In this document: in pieces, positions 23,249 to 36,599 of the stretch
Layout: each line of letters opens with the position of its first letter
How positions within the stretch are numbered: position 1 is the first letter of the stretch
Program-made: the position numbers and the translations under genes
NCBI GenBank assembly: GCA_030704615.1
Contig: CM060732.1
Location: forward strand, 31,355,053-31,419,052
Source: Takakia lepidozioides
Lineage: Eukaryota > Streptophyta > Takakiopsida > Takakiales > Takakiaceae
Direction: 5' to 3'
Length of the DNA stretch: 64,000 nt
Notes under the pieces: generated by a model
Seen by the model: only the letters and a program-made list of their open reading frames with translations
The model's database searches: none
What the model was told of the DNA's origin: nothing

Positions 23249-25036
23249 GTAAAGGATTGAGTCTGCCGCCCTCTCATTGGCCTGCCAGTCCTAATCAAAC
23301 ACATTATGTTTCATAATGTGCTAGTGCAACTGGCATAATGTGCTAGTGGCGTGAGGCCTAGATTTCTGCTTTTTAATTTTCCTGGAAATACGCCATATTA
23401 GGCAGGCAAAATCCTTTACCTTTCCGTTCAGGAAGGAAAGCCAACAGCAAATCAAAGATAGAAGGATGCCAGACCACTTCTAAGTGGAAGAACAAGTTGC
23501 ATATAGCAGTAAAGATTTAATAGTTTATCTTTATATTTTAATCATATTTTAGTTATTTTTAGTATTCATCTTTTTAGTCATAACCTAAATTAGAATCATT
23601 AAAAGTTATATTATTGTACGAATTAAATCAACACATATTTACTATTAAAAAATAATAATAAATTATTCAAAATTTAACTTTTATACAACCACTCACTTGT
23701 AACTACACAATGCTCTTAAACATGTAACAATCAGGTATATTATATATTATATATATATATTCAAAAATAAGATTTGTCGCATGAGCACGGTTTTCATGAG
23801 ATTTTGGAGAGTTTCGTAGTTTTTGCGTGAAAGCATTTTGGTTTCGCTAAAGCATATTCTCTGGATTCTTGGGGAATATGTGGAATATGCCTATGTGCTC
23901 GCGTAAGCAGGCTCACATTGCCGTGAGCCTGCTCACATCTACCCAACCTCCATGATTTCAAACAATGTCCCCTGTATATCTCTATTTGTGTGCCATGGCC
24001 ATCAAACTCAAATTCAATGATTTCAACATTGAGGTCTTGTCAAAACTGTCGTGTATCCACTGTGTAATGAAATCCATCCACAAATGAATGGGTCTGTTCA
24101 ATGCCTCTTGGAATAGATTGGACTCAATTATAATCAGTTGTTTTTTTTCTGGAATTTGAAAAAAAGCGCGAGTGGCTACAGAGTTTGGCAAAAAAAAATA
24201 GCCATTCATTCTGTTCATCCATTGAAATTAGGACAGAATCATCCATGTCTGTACATAAATCCATTTATATCATCCATATTTGGTGAATTCATCCATAATT
24301 TATTTTTCATTTGGAGAAATTTGCGATTTCATCCATGAAAAAATAGGGAATTTGTGACAGAATATTCAATTTTATTGCCTGAGGTCGAAATTTGGCGAAA
24401 TTCGCCAAGAAAAAAAAACCTTGATTATAATGTTGTACTCACTTGCAATATTATTGTCTTGAGTTTCACTTTGATTGATAGGAATAATCTTGTGGTCTTT
24501 CTTCACCCTTGACTACCCGCAAAATGTCATGCAACATTGATGTTTGGTTGTGAAAGAATGTGATATATCATATGAGCATTCTTTACATTCAAATTCTGTT
24601 GATTTGCAACATTCTCCATTTTCACCTACCTGCACATAAGTTCTTCGTCGCACAAATAACCATCAACTCTCCCCCAAACATATTCCAATTTGACATGGTA
24701 GTTGAAGAATAAACGCTAATATCAAAATATCGTACAATTTGAAGAAATCACTTCCGTTCCAGAAGTGATTGATGAAGAAATTTTTGACTGCTACAAGTTG
24801 GAGCTGGTGAAACAGCAGCTTCCTTTTCACTAGATACTGTATGCCTGATGCTGCTCTTATCTAGCCACCAAATCACTTGGGATGTAAGTCATCCTCTTGG
24901 ATGACAAAATGTTCTTTTTCCACAAACCAAAGGACTCGAAAGAATGAAACTTTGTAACGTCCACAAGAAAGAGACCGCTGCGAGTGAGGCTCTTGCGAGG
25001 AGAGAGAGAGAGCGGGGGAGGGAGGGAGGTGCTAAG
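23249..25036. other. AT-rich intergenic DNA and presumed promoter of the 25-kb gene
   Basis: AT-rich with a short TA microsatellite near 23740-23760 and a small hairpin at about 23905-23932 (GCAGGCTCAC / GTGAGCCTGC). The purine-rich GAGAGAGAGAGCGGGGGAGGG at about 25000 looks like the 5' UTR of the following gene. No separate gene is seen. Confidence 0.45.
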
Positions 25037-27707
25037 ATGGGACAAAGGCGTGCTAAGAACGTTGAGGGATCTGCCTTGCTAGCTCCTCTTGCCTGCATTT
25101 CCAGCAACGAGCCTCGATCGCAGTCCCATCGGAGAACTCGAAGCGGCAGCATATCGGCAGCAGAGAGGGATCCTGCACAGAAGGAGAATGCCGTGCCTCC
25201 GAGTAAGGGGGAAGAGTATGGCGCATTTGCCAGGGCACTTTTTTCGAATTTAAGAGCTTCGGGATGCCCTCGGGGAGCTGAAGATAGCTGTGCGAGAAAG
25301 AGACAGCCGCGAGGGCTTGCCGGGGGCCAAGGTTGCGCAGATGAGAATGAGAAATCAGGCACCGGTGACGATGCGACGTCTGGACAGCTCCATCTTCCTT
25401 TGGGAACCCCGCACGCTGGGCCTAATCGTCTGGCTCATGTGTCTGTGCAAGCTGGAGTCAATGCCGGCGATGGCTTTGCTTGCGACATGGGAAACAGAGA
25501 AGCTTGTCCACTACCTGTGCCGGAGGCTGGGGCTGACATTCCTTTGCCAGCGGATGCAGTTCTCCCAACGGTGCGTTTCTGTTCTTCTTCCCTCTCGTAC
25601 CTCATAGGTTTGTCATGCCTCTTTGCGCCTTGTGAGTAGTACAACGATTGAAAACCCTAATTTATTGTTATACTTTAGCCCAAGGAAATGACAATGGTAC
25701 ATGTCTGGTACGAGGAGACCTGAATTAGCTCCACTGTTTCGAAACCTAGTCTTGCCAGCTAGCCGGAGGTCAATACCATCAAAGACAAGACAAACTACAA
25801 ATTAAATCGTACAGAGGAGATTAGCCTGAAGCACAAGACACAGAGTGGCAGTGCTGGCACAAAAGGGGGAGAGCCAAGGCCACCATTGGCGAAAGTAATG
25901 AAGAAAGAACTAAGGATGATTAGTCTGCATTGCATTGCATGAGCATATAACATGTAGAGGGTAAATCCAAAGACTCCCTAAGATTCAGTGCTGTACCTTG
26001 TTGCAACAAACGAGTAGAGATAAGTCCTAGAAGGATTATACCCTGCACTTGTGGAGTAATTTTTATCATAGAGGTTCTTAGTACACTTCAAAGCGTCAGA
26101 AAAGCAGTGTCATTGTTGATATTATTTTTCAAGATTTCAAGGCCTGAATTTCCTCCAGGAAAAATCGAGTGTTTGAAAGCAAAACAATTAAATTTAAACT
26201 TGTAGATTTCGAAGGCATCCAATGAGACATTCAGGATTATTCTAACTGGCTGTTGTAATCTAGCCAGGATCTACTCTTGTAGAGATAAGTTCTCTTAGGA
26301 TTATACCCTGCACTTGTGGATAATTTTTATCATAGAGGTTCTTAGTACACTTCAGAGCGTCAAAAAAGCAGAGTCATTGTTGGTATTAATTTTCAAGATT
26401 TCAAGGTCGGAATTTCCTCCAGAAAAAACCGAATGTCTGAAAGCAAAACAATTAAATGTAAACTTGTAGATTTCAAAGTCATCTTCCTTTTCAAATGAGG
26501 CATTCCGGATTATACTAATTGGCTATTGTTATCTAGCCAGGATCTACTCTTGGTCTGCCACTTACCTTTTATCTTGAATGTTGCAGTTGCAGGAGGCATA
26601 CAAGAAGCTACATAGAAAGTATAAGAGACACAAGGTACGCATTTTGTATGTAATGTTTTTCTGTACCATTTTGTTTGCAAACACTAGGCTGATCCTTGGC
26701 TACGGTGGTGTGGCAAATAGTTCGCAATGATTCTATGGTTGTTCGATAGGGCTAATGAAAGACATTATGCATGCCTTGTATAATAACTCATCTTCAAAGT
26801 TCCTGTGCTTTGAAGGCTAGGGAGCTAGGGGTGGCTAGCAAATTGTTGGAAGAGCAGCAACACCACAACACTGAATCTACTAAAGGTAAGTGTTTTCTGC
26901 AGCCCTGCCTGGTTTTTCCTGTAGAATGACTTCAGCAATACTGAAGCATTTTATACTTTGTGAATGAGAGAGTGGAACTTTATAACATCCACGGGTAGCT
27001 CAAAGAGGGTATTGAAATAAGAAAATGAGAGGTAGATAGGCCCTGGAGAAATAGCTGAGAGAGAGAGAGTTAGTTAGTTAGTTCGTAGAGTTTGGGGAAG
27101 AGGTGTGAGAAAGACCTTTGTGCATCTGGTATTTTTTCCAGTACACACATAATGGTAGGAATGTATGACCTCCTGCTCAGAAGTCCGACTTGAAAGTCAG
27201 TGTCCAAATATTTAAGGTTTCAGGAGGTTTATCAAAGAATATTGCTTCTGAACAGTTTTTATGCAGTAGAATTTACAGGTTTTACGCTGTGCAGCAGCAG
27301 AGTCATGTATTGAAGAACTAAGGAAAGAGAATCTGCATCTCAGGAGACAAATTGAGGAGTCAGGTGTTCAAGCAGTTCTGAACAGGTGGGATGTCATTTT
27401 GCACAGCAAGCTTGCTCTCTTGTGGTGTAGCCTGTCTGCCAAGTATGATTTAATGGGTTTGCTGGTAATTCTTGAGTCCAGTGAGGTCTATGTTTGTGGC
27501 AAGTTGGTCCATCTTAACATTTGGTGGTGAAGTGTAGGCTGAGGTGGCTGGAGAGAGAGTACATAGAGAGCCAAGACAATCTGGCTAAGGAGCATGCTCG
27601 AAGTAAGTTTTAACATTAACACTCTTCTTGCATTGCATAGAGTGTGACGTCACTACATCCAGTTTCATGTTGATGTACAGTTAAATATCTGATGACCTGT
27701 GTGCTTG

Positions 27708-27738
<31 letters not shown>

Positions 27739-29584
27739 GCTCTAATGTATCATTGCCTCTGTTGATACCATTTTACAGATTTGGAATATCTCCCTTGTTT
27801 GTGAATTGACCATCATCTCCTACCCTGGCCCTTACTGCGCACCTCATCTTCATATTTTGCTACTAAAGGAACCAGCACACTCATTACAGATGCTGTGTTC
27901 CACTAACAAGATGGCTGGCTGTACCAGATGTTGAGTTGTTGCAGCATATCTCTGAAATTGAATCCTCTGCTGCCATGGCTTTGAAGAGACAAGCTCCTGG
28001 ATGGATGGATGCCTCCCAGCCAGCACCTTTTGATGTGCAAGCTGGTCATGAAGAAGCACCAATGCAAGATGCAGTGTTCCCTCCCTGTCAACAGCCACAG
28101 GAGCCATTTTCTCAGTGTCCAACACCGGAGCAGGGCTTGTGCAAGAACTCAATAAATCGTAGGCCCAGGGAATGTCCACTGGACAATGAAATTGGTGAAC
28201 ACCCTCGGTTACCAGGGCTCAGCAGGCCAGCCTGTAAATTCCATAATGTTTGTGTGCAAACGGACAAAGATCTTCAAGAGGGTCCTGAAGGGGTTAAACC
28301 AAGTGGTCCCTCTCCGGACTGCCTGAACCCGCCTTCGCCAACTCCAGGCAACAAACTTTCTACGACTGTTGCTTGCCATGTTGCAAGTTCATCATGTGTC
28401 AAGGCGGTGCCAGAAATGAGTCCTGGGTTTCAAGCCTGCAGCAGTGAAGTCACTCACATGTACATGGATCTGAGGAAAGGTATGTTATCTAGTGACTCCG
28501 CATGTGAGTTATGACAGGGGTAGGCTGCAAATGACCTTACAAACTAAATTGGATGACCATGCCCAGCAGCATGTCTGCCTTAAGAAAAAGATAGAACAGT
28601 TCTCTCCTGGAAGATTATTGAACTTGAGGAAAGTTTAAAAAACCAGGAATCTCTAGGGGTCCCGGACAGTGGCAGAGATGGAAATGCCTACAAGCAAGGT
28701 AGGAAGACAACTAGTTCCACCTTGTGTTAAACAGGAACTGGATCGAGAACCACTTTCACAATATCAAAGGTATCTGGGGTTGGTATGTGTCCAATTGCAG
28801 GATTCCTTGCTGAGAGCAGGCTCTTGCAAGAGCTGGTGCAGCAATTAACAGAATTAAGGCTGGTGCTTGACACTAAGGGGAAGGAACTGGGGGAGCCACC
28901 AAAGCTGATCTTTACCCATCTGTCAACTGGTAAGTGCTAGTCATGTTGTCATTTCCCAAAAGTGTCTTGCATTCTCAGGGCTAGATGCCTTTTAGTGCCC
29001 AGTTCAGTAGTAATCTATGAATGTGTTTGGTTTCTTCTATGATTCATTTGTACTGCGGTTGATGTGCTATTGTTTGTTTACCAGTAACTATATTGTCATC
29101 TTCCTCCTTTGTTTTTGTCTTGAGTGCAGGTCTGCATGTTCCATGAGATTTTAACTAACCTTCCAATCTTCATGTATGATTTGATGGCCTGCTTTGGACA
29201 TGGCCAAAGTGAAATTGATTTATTAATAATTGGGCCATGCGGCAGCTGGTTGCAACCATTCTAAACAAGTCCTGTGTGTGCGTCCAGTTACCTGCACAGA
29301 TACCTTGCATCCGTCAGGTGCACAGTTACAATGGGTAAATTCTCTGTTTCTAAAATAGACTGTGACACAATGCAGGATTCTCATTTAAGTTGGAGAATGC
29401 TTCTGAGGATGAGACATGGCTGACAGAAGGCAGACAAGGTGCACTCGAGTGTCAGGTGCTGTGTTTAGGAACACTGGTGAAGCAGGCTCCTGCCTGGATG
29501 CGAGAGGACATCACGTTTGCAATAGACCAATTTCAGCTCTTCATTTGTCGACTCCTTAGAGCAACAAACGGTGGCAAATACTAG
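25037..29584 (+). CDS. DUF7806 / 'titin-like' coiled-coil protein, eight exons
   Basis: Exons 25037-25570, 26587-26634, 26816-26885, 27295-27385, 27538-27602, 27928-28479, 28801-28929 and 29376-29584 join through GT-AG introns with matching phases. They give 565 residues ending in TAG. Exons 2-5 encode a charged coiled coil (EAYKKLHRKYKRHK, CIEELRKENLHLRRQIEES). Exon 6 is disordered. Exons 7-8 encode a conserved tail, SRLLQELVQQL, FSFKLEN and LGTLVKQAPAWMRE. This order matches the plant DUF7806 family as I remember it (LLQEL...STG, then SFSL and SLGTxERVAPEWM). The function is unknown; a nuclear or chromosome-related role is only a guess. In the angiosperm proteins I recall, the coiled coil begins near residue 1. 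Here exon 1 adds about 178 residues rich in Arg, Ser and Ala. An in-frame ATG also exists at 24944. Confidence 0.75.
26014..26553. repeat. Tandem duplication inside intron 1
   Basis: Two head-to-tail copies, 26014-26279 and 26280-26553, share AGGATTATACCCTGCACTTG at the start and TAGCCAGGATCTACTCTTG at the end. The second copy carries an extra CTTCCTTTTC-type insert. No TIRs were seen. The duplication lies in the intron between 25570 and 26587 of the DUF7806-like gene and does not touch its splice sites. Confidence 0.9.
27711..27740. repeat. (GA)n microsatellite
   Basis: About 30 bp of GA repeat with one GGGA interruption in the intron between 27602 and 27928. Confidence 0.9.
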
Positions 29585-31155
29585 ATTATATGATTTTTTT
29601 GTATCATAATTGATTGACTCTGGCCGAAGCCCTGCATAAATCAGAGCCACTTCCCCTTGTGGGCACCACCCCCTGCTGGGGGTAAGCCTCTGTGTGTATA
29701 TGAGATAAAGTTGCAAGTGATTTCTGTTTCGCACTGGACATAGCATTGGACTATCTATCGACCAAACCAGTGTGGGGTTTCAGCTACCTTTCTAACCTTC
29801 AGGCAATACATAGGTTGACTGATTCATGTTCTGCTTCCTTCCCTTCCCTTCCCTTTCCTTCCAATATGATCATACATGAAGACTTACCTCCCTTTCCTAT
29901 GTAACTCACAGGGGCGACATCCAGTCTTTGTGGTCAGTCTTCCAACTGTACACCCCTCAAGAAAGAAATGTTTGAAGTTCGTTTAACGGCCGCGGATTTA
30001 CAGCTAAACGAAACATCACAGTCCACATCACAGTCTACAGCCCAGACACATCTCAAAAGGAAAGGAAGTTCAATGTCTGGGAGGCGAGAAAAAGACTACA
30101 AAGCTCAATCTGAGGGCAGTACTGAGTATAGTATTCTTATGTTGGTGGCAAAGTCATAGGGGTGTGAGCTGTTGGTTCCAGAGAGGGTGTGAAGATTCTG
30201 GAGGCATGCACGCTGGCTGCCGGTGTGTGGACAGACACGATTCGAGTATCATGGCCACGACATACTGGTCTGAATCCAACACTGCATGCCTGTACGCCCT
30301 AAGTTACTCTACTGTCTGTTGTCTGCCCTCCAAACTGTCGAACACTCTCTGAACAACCACACTGCTATACGTGGCGTTTTTCCGGCAGTATTCCGACACG
30401 TGCTGTCCAGGTAAGGGCTGAAAAGTTGGAAGGGTGTTGCCGTGAAAGAAGAAGACGAAGATTTGTTTCCTCGAGAAAACAGGAAAGAGAGATCGAGAGG
30501 CGTGATTACACTTTTTTGAAAGCGAGAGCTTTACTATTTATCTCTCAGTTCCTGGCTGACATCATGCGAATCCTCTCCTTCTCCTCTTCGTCTTCATTTG
30601 TCAACTCATCCGGCAAAGCGTAGGCACTGTGTCACGCGAAATTGAGTTGAAAGACTTTATGTTGTGTTCTGCCTCTAAGGATTGCAACTTCATGTGGGCC
30701 AGTCGTGTTTGATGAGTTTCTACACCGGGCAAAAAGGTTCCTGATGCTTTGCTCTTTGCTGCTACCGTGCTCGGTCTTCTTTACTGGCGATGTTTTATCG
30801 AAGTTGAGTTGGAAAGCTGCACGTCTGTGGTCTGCTCTCTGAAGCGTCTTCTTAGGATTGAACTCTATGCTTGCTTACTTTGCTCAGCCTGTGCTGCAAT
30901 TGACGTGCTCGTTTACCGACTCCATGCGTAAACCTGTACTTTTCTCGCAATCATCATCGTATGGAGGTGACAATTAGTCTCTCGTATCTGTTTTATTATG
31001 GTGCTGTGGGAAACTCGAGAAACCCGGTATGCAATTCACGACTATGACTTTAGAATGTTGTCGGAGACCTTGTTTGGAACTTTTACACTGGTTATGTGGA
31101 TCTGAGCTAAGTTTCTGAGTCGGCTGATGTGAGGGGCAGCTGTCACGTAGAGGAA
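29585..31155. other. Intergenic between the DUF7806-like and patatin genes
   Basis: Short frames at 29968-30159, 30426-30623 and 30749-30931 have no domains and no consistent splice partners. Part of 30.4-31.15 kb is probably the patatin promoter and leader. A CCTTCC-rich run lies at 29838-29862. Confidence 0.4.
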
Positions 31156-34100
31156 ATGGAGGATGTTGAAAATGCAAACACAGCACCTGTGTCAGGGGAT
31201 TCAAATGACTGTAACGGGCGCCAAGAATCCTCGTTACTGTCACAAGCCAGCTCGGAAGACCTGGGTCCAAGCCACGGAACTCTCCAAGAATCGAAAAAGG
31301 GTACTGGGGTATTGCATATTGCTTTGTAACGATCTTACTTAAGTAGACAGTAGACTAGAGTAGTAGTGAAGGCTACAGGAACGTGTAAAATTGATGAGAG
31401 CATCAAATTCATAATACAGCCCTAACAGACATTTCAAAACTCTGTGGCCAAAGTAGGCGCGGTTGTGAACCCGGTGTTGATAGACCTTGCATGCATTGGC
31501 AGTGTTTATTTTTCTCCTATAATTCTTTCTTGTTTGTGTGTCCGCGGGCCCTTTGGGCCGTGCGTAACAAATCTCTTTCTTCTTTCTTTTCTTCTCTCCC
31601 CTCCCCTGCTTTATCATTGGAAGTGTCGATAATTGCAATACTGATACATACTTTCTTGGAATTATCATCGCCTCCTCACACAGAAGGGGAGTCAGGCGGT
31701 CAGCAGACTCCATTGCAACCAACTGATTCCCAGGCTCTTCCTCCCAGGGTTCCCCCAAAATCATTCCGTGTTCAGATGAGGAGGGACACACCTCCTCCTA
31801 GGCTTTACCATGCATCCTCCATAGAAGAAGGACACGAAGATTTTGACTCAGAGACTGACAACGAGGAGGGACTCTCTCGGATGTCCAGCTACAACCTGGG
31901 AGCTCATGGGCTTTCAGGTAATCTCCCCATTGCAGCCGATAAATCGGTGCCCATCCGACCTGGTCCAATTGGAGGCCTGCAAGGTTGGGATAGTGACGTA
32001 CTTGACCTGCCTGTTGGGGAAGGGGGCCCAACCAACCGCAGAAAAACCTGCATTTTGAGCTTGGATGGTGGGGGTATGCGGGGCCTTATTGCCGCACGCA
32101 TCCTATCTCGCCTTGAAATAATCATACAGGTAACCATACTTTCTATTGATCCCCATCTTCTTCTGTTTTTACTTCCCTGCAATGGATCCAGTGGTGCTCT
32201 GTCTGCTTTCATAGATTTAGTTACCAAGATTGGCTTATGCCCCCCTGCCCCCTTCAGACTGTTCCCTCTCTTATTATGCTGGCAAGATGAGCAGCCCTTA
32301 TCACTTGCAGTGAATTACAATTTGTTAAATGTACAAAAACACAGCTGCGACCAGCCAGGTTTAATCCAGGAACCTCTAAATTATGGTATTGATGTTGCCT
32401 CTTGTTGCCTCCTTTATGCCTATGACCTTCCTGTACTTGAACGTATCACTACATGGCACATACACTAACTTGGGGCAGTAGATCAGGCCTGCAGACCCAA
32501 ATGTATTTGCAGCCCATATAGAGCACATTGACTGTCGATTGATGTTATTAAGACAGATGCTGATGAGACATTATTTTTTACAGGAGAAAGTGGGAGGGGA
32601 TAAGGTGAGACTATGTGATTACTTTGACTTGCTGGCCGGCACAAGCACTGGTGCCATTTTGACAACAATGCTGACCACTCCTGATGAGCATGGGGAGCCC
32701 ATTTTTACTGCAGCTGGTTGCTGCCAATTTTATAGTCAATACGGGAGACACATATTCCACTCCCGGTGGTTGGACCCACTCCATGGCTCACTGCGCCAGT
32801 TCTACCGGCCCAAGTACTCTCCCCGAAGATTTGAGAACCTTCTAAAGCATTATTTGGTGCGGGATGGAAGGGAACTTACTCTGTTGGACACTCTGAAACC
32901 ACTTCTGGTGACATCCTTTGACATCTCAGAGGCCACCCCCTTCTTTTTTGTGCGTCAAGCTGCTCTGAAAGACCCAAGTCGTAACTTTAGGTAAGCAGTT
33001 TTCATGGTTATGCAGTTGTAGTAGCAAGTTTCTTGAGATAATCCAACCAGAATTGCTTTTATTATAAACGCCTGTCCTGGAGAAATCACCCATGACTGTA
33101 TCAGGACCCATACTACTCTGCTGCATGGAACTGATGAAGTCAGACTCAACAAAAATGGTTGACTTGTCTTGTCCTCTCAGATTGACTATGTGAAATTCAA
33201 GACTGTAGTCCTCTTTCTTCTTTTGTTCCTTTGTTCTTTATAGGTCTTTGGATTCTTTTTTGATAGAGCATTCACGGTTGCATGGTTTGCGGTCTATCTT
33301 TTCATTCAATTAGTTAACCTCCGACCTAAGCTTGGATTTCTCCTCCCCTCTTATATAGAAACTCTTCTGTCCCTCTCTACCCATTTCCTTTTCAGTGCGG
33401 TAATTGAGTCTGTGACCACAGGGCTACAGCAAGCACGGTCTAACAAGTACATTGCGCTCTTTGCTGAACAAACATGCTTCAACCTACTAATACCGTGGTA
33501 ACTCTGGTTGTTAAGGCTTTGGGAGGTGTGTCGTGCAACTGCAGCAGCACCTACATATTTTCCACCTGCAGTTGTCTCGTCAGTTGATGGCCAGGTCACT
33601 GGCATACTCATCGATGGAGGCGCTATTCAAAACAATCCGGTCTGGCCTTTCTCTGTTGCATAAATTTTTCTGAGATCCACTACTAGTAAGCTCAATCATC
33701 AGTCTTTGTGAATTATCTGTAAGCCTGAACTTTCCCACCATGGAGAGCCTTCGGAGGAAGTAAGACTGTCATATTACGTGTACATGCCCTGACAAGGGCT
33801 GGAAAGTCTGACTAAACTTACCTGCTTTCAGATTTTACTTGTCTCTCATGTTGATTCACACATAGAACTGGTTTCATTTCTCACAGAAAAGGACCTTGTG
33901 TCCAGCCTCATTAGAGATTCCAAGAAGGCTGAATTTGGTTGTTCATTATCCATTTTTTATGGCTGGGGTTTGGGGTTTGCAGGCATTGGTTGCCTCAACG
34001 CATGTATTGAGCAATAATGATGAGTTTCCAGAAGCCAATAGTCTGCAAGATATTCTGGTACACCCTACTTCCTCATGTTTTTTGATGCAACTTCCACTAG

Positions 34101-35872
34101 GGTGGAGACTTTTCTGTGAACTCTAATTGACCCAGGCATTTCTTTTTCTTAAGCCTTTGTCGATAACTGTACTAGATATACCCATTGCCTGTTTTCTGTG
34201 AAGTTCAGCTATGATGGAGACTTGTAGTTCCTCTGAGATACTATTGCACCTGGGACTCGCTGTGAAGCTTACCATATTCCACACACTCCGATAATTTTGG
34301 CACATCACTATGAAGTACGGGGGACAGTCTGTTGGCTGGCAACAAAATGTACGATTTCATGCTAGCAGTGCTACTGCGGCTCTCTACCAAGGACGTGTGA
34401 CATATGGTGGTGGGTGCATAGTCAGTCACTAATCATAGCTACTATGAATGCATCCTGTGTAGCAACATGAGCATTTACATTGACAAGTCTGAATGTATTT
34501 TCCAGCACAGCTAGGCTAGTTACGGTTTTGGGGGCTGCAGATATTATCACTGGGTGCTGGTCAGATGGACGAGAGACATGATTTGAAGAAGGCCAAAAAG
34601 TGGGGAATGGCAGGCTGGGTGCGCCCCATCATGAACATTATGATGGATGGCTCTGCTGGTATGTTCTCTTGTGTTTTCATTTGTTCAGAAGGAAAGGCGA
34701 TTGCATCCGGAACTTTGGCACTTAAGGTAGCACGTAACCAGATGGAGGAGATGAGGTTGAGCAAAATCTCTAGGTGAAGACAGTTCACATTCTTCTGACT
34801 ACGACAGAAGACCATTTTGCCATGACCGGACCGCAGTTTAATGTTTTTGGGGCAATCAAGCCGCATATGCCATGCAGAAACTGCAATTGTTAGGCTATGT
34901 GGGGTGGAACCAACCGAAAGATGTTCTTTGCATTCTATCCTTGTCGTAAAATTGCAAATAGGAAAGAGGGGCTCTGCGCCAGGCCCTTAGTAAACCCACT
35001 AGGGCTTTAACAGAATGGGCTTTGGGAGGTCCACCTGTATTTTGCAGATACTGTGGATTACCAGCTAGCTGCTGCCTATGCTGGCAACAACTGTGCTGAG
35101 AATTATCTCCGAATACAGGTACAAGTAAATGTCGTTTTTGAAGCTTGGCACTAACTGAGTTTTGAGGCTCTTAGGTGTTGTGTCTCTTAAATGTTAGTTG
35201 AATCTTGTTGTGGGAGATCTACAACTGTGAGCTTGACACACCCTTCAGTCTGTGAGACACGAGTTCTTGAATAGCCAGTTGTGAGGTTCACGCAGGAGGG
35301 TATAAAATTTGGCCAAAATGTTTGTGCTATTCTCACACAGCTTAAGGCAATCTGGGTACAAAAGAGAAGTGTAATGGTTTGCCAGTAGTCAGAAAGAAAA
35401 GGTGGAACAAAGTCGTGATGGTGGAGGTATTATTGTTGTCTCACTTGCATGGGATGAAGATGGAGGAATGCAGTACTGACCTGGATGGGTTAGGGGTTGA
35501 CAGCTTTCAGGCCTGCCGAATAAGACTGCACTCATGGATTGTGCAACCAAGGAAAACATCAGCGATTTGATCAACTGTTCTGACGAACTGTTGCAGCAAA
35601 AGGCAGTGATAAGGAATTCTTATGGTGAAAAAGTGACATTAGAAGAGACCCATCTGGAGCGCCTTGGATGGTTTGCAGATCAACTCATATTGCAAAAGAA
35701 ATTGCGTGAGGAAGGTCCCAAGGATCCAACCTTTTCCGACCATGCACTACCACCTTATTTTAAAGAAGGGCTTGGCCCTGCCAGCCGCCTAGTCTCCCCT
35801 CTCTTTGCTCATATGTTTGAACACCATAATGTTTTTGGGGAAAATAATAAAGCTCGATCCTTTCGATTTTAG
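31156..35872 (+). CDS. Patatin-like phospholipase A, class III-like, eight exons
   Basis: Exons 31156-31300, 31684-32129, 32584-32990, 33516-33639, 33983-34057, 34541-34658, 35048-35118 and 35504-35872 join in phase to 584 residues. The oxyanion motif DGGGMRGL lies at about residue 175 and the nucleophile elbow GTSTG (Ser of the Ser-Asp dyad) at about 216. LWEVCRATAAAPTYFPP follows, with the catalytic Asp in DGG at about 366, then LSLGAGQ. The last exons (DTVDYQLAAAYAG, NYLRIQ, KENISDLINCSDELLQQK, LERLGWFADQLI) match the tail of plant pPLAIII proteins. These enzymes release fatty acids from membrane glycerolipids and affect lipid signalling and cell expansion. Seed-plant class III members usually have GxGxG in place of GxSxG, whereas this one keeps the serine. 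The first ~165 residues are an acidic Ser-rich extension. Confidence 0.92.
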
Positions 35873-36598
35873 TCAGCTGTTTGAGTTGGAATGTGTGCGT
35901 GTATTTTGCTTGTTAGGAAGAGGCCCAAGAAAACAAGAGGATTGTGGGAGCATTCCACATAACAATCTTCAAGAGTGTCAAATCTCGGGAGGAAGGGAGG
36001 AAGTGGTTGTGGTTGGGAACCCTTTGGTTGAATGTTATACTGCATCTGGAAACTACACACGTCTGCATCCAGGACACATTAGATACTAAAGAAGGTGATA
36101 TAATAGAATCAAGTAAAATTGGCTGAATTTGCAACTTGTACTAACATTGACATATCTGCATTTTGAGTGGATCCTTCATTTTCAACCCACCATAGCTCCC
36201 TTTGGTTGGGTGCATCTGCACGATCTTCGAAGTGATCTTGCAGAGAATCAAAGTTGGCTTGCTGATGGCAGTGGCAAATTGGCCACAAAAAACATCCAGT
36301 TTTTATGGCTGTTCCATACTGAAAATCAACTCTTTACCAAGTTACTCCTGCTCAGAATTATTATGATGCTAAGTACAATAATAGCAGTAAAAAAAAGAAA
36401 AGCTTTTATCAAAATAAAAATAAAATAAAATAACAGCGGTAACTATAAGCCTGACTACTACAAATTCTTTAACCGGAGTAGTAAATAGAGGTAATTTACA
36501 CAAATTTAGCATGCAGTGTTAAAGTTATTTATGCGAATTAATTCTAGGTCAGAGTTGATAAAAAGAAATGCCTCTCATTTTACAATAATTGGGACGTT
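35873..36598. other. 3' flank of patatin gene, AT-rich
   Basis: No gene. It contains an AAATA microsatellite at about 36407-36431. Base composition switches abruptly to GC-rich at about 36600, the probable left edge of the repeat block that follows. Confidence 0.45.
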
Positions 36599-36599
36599 A

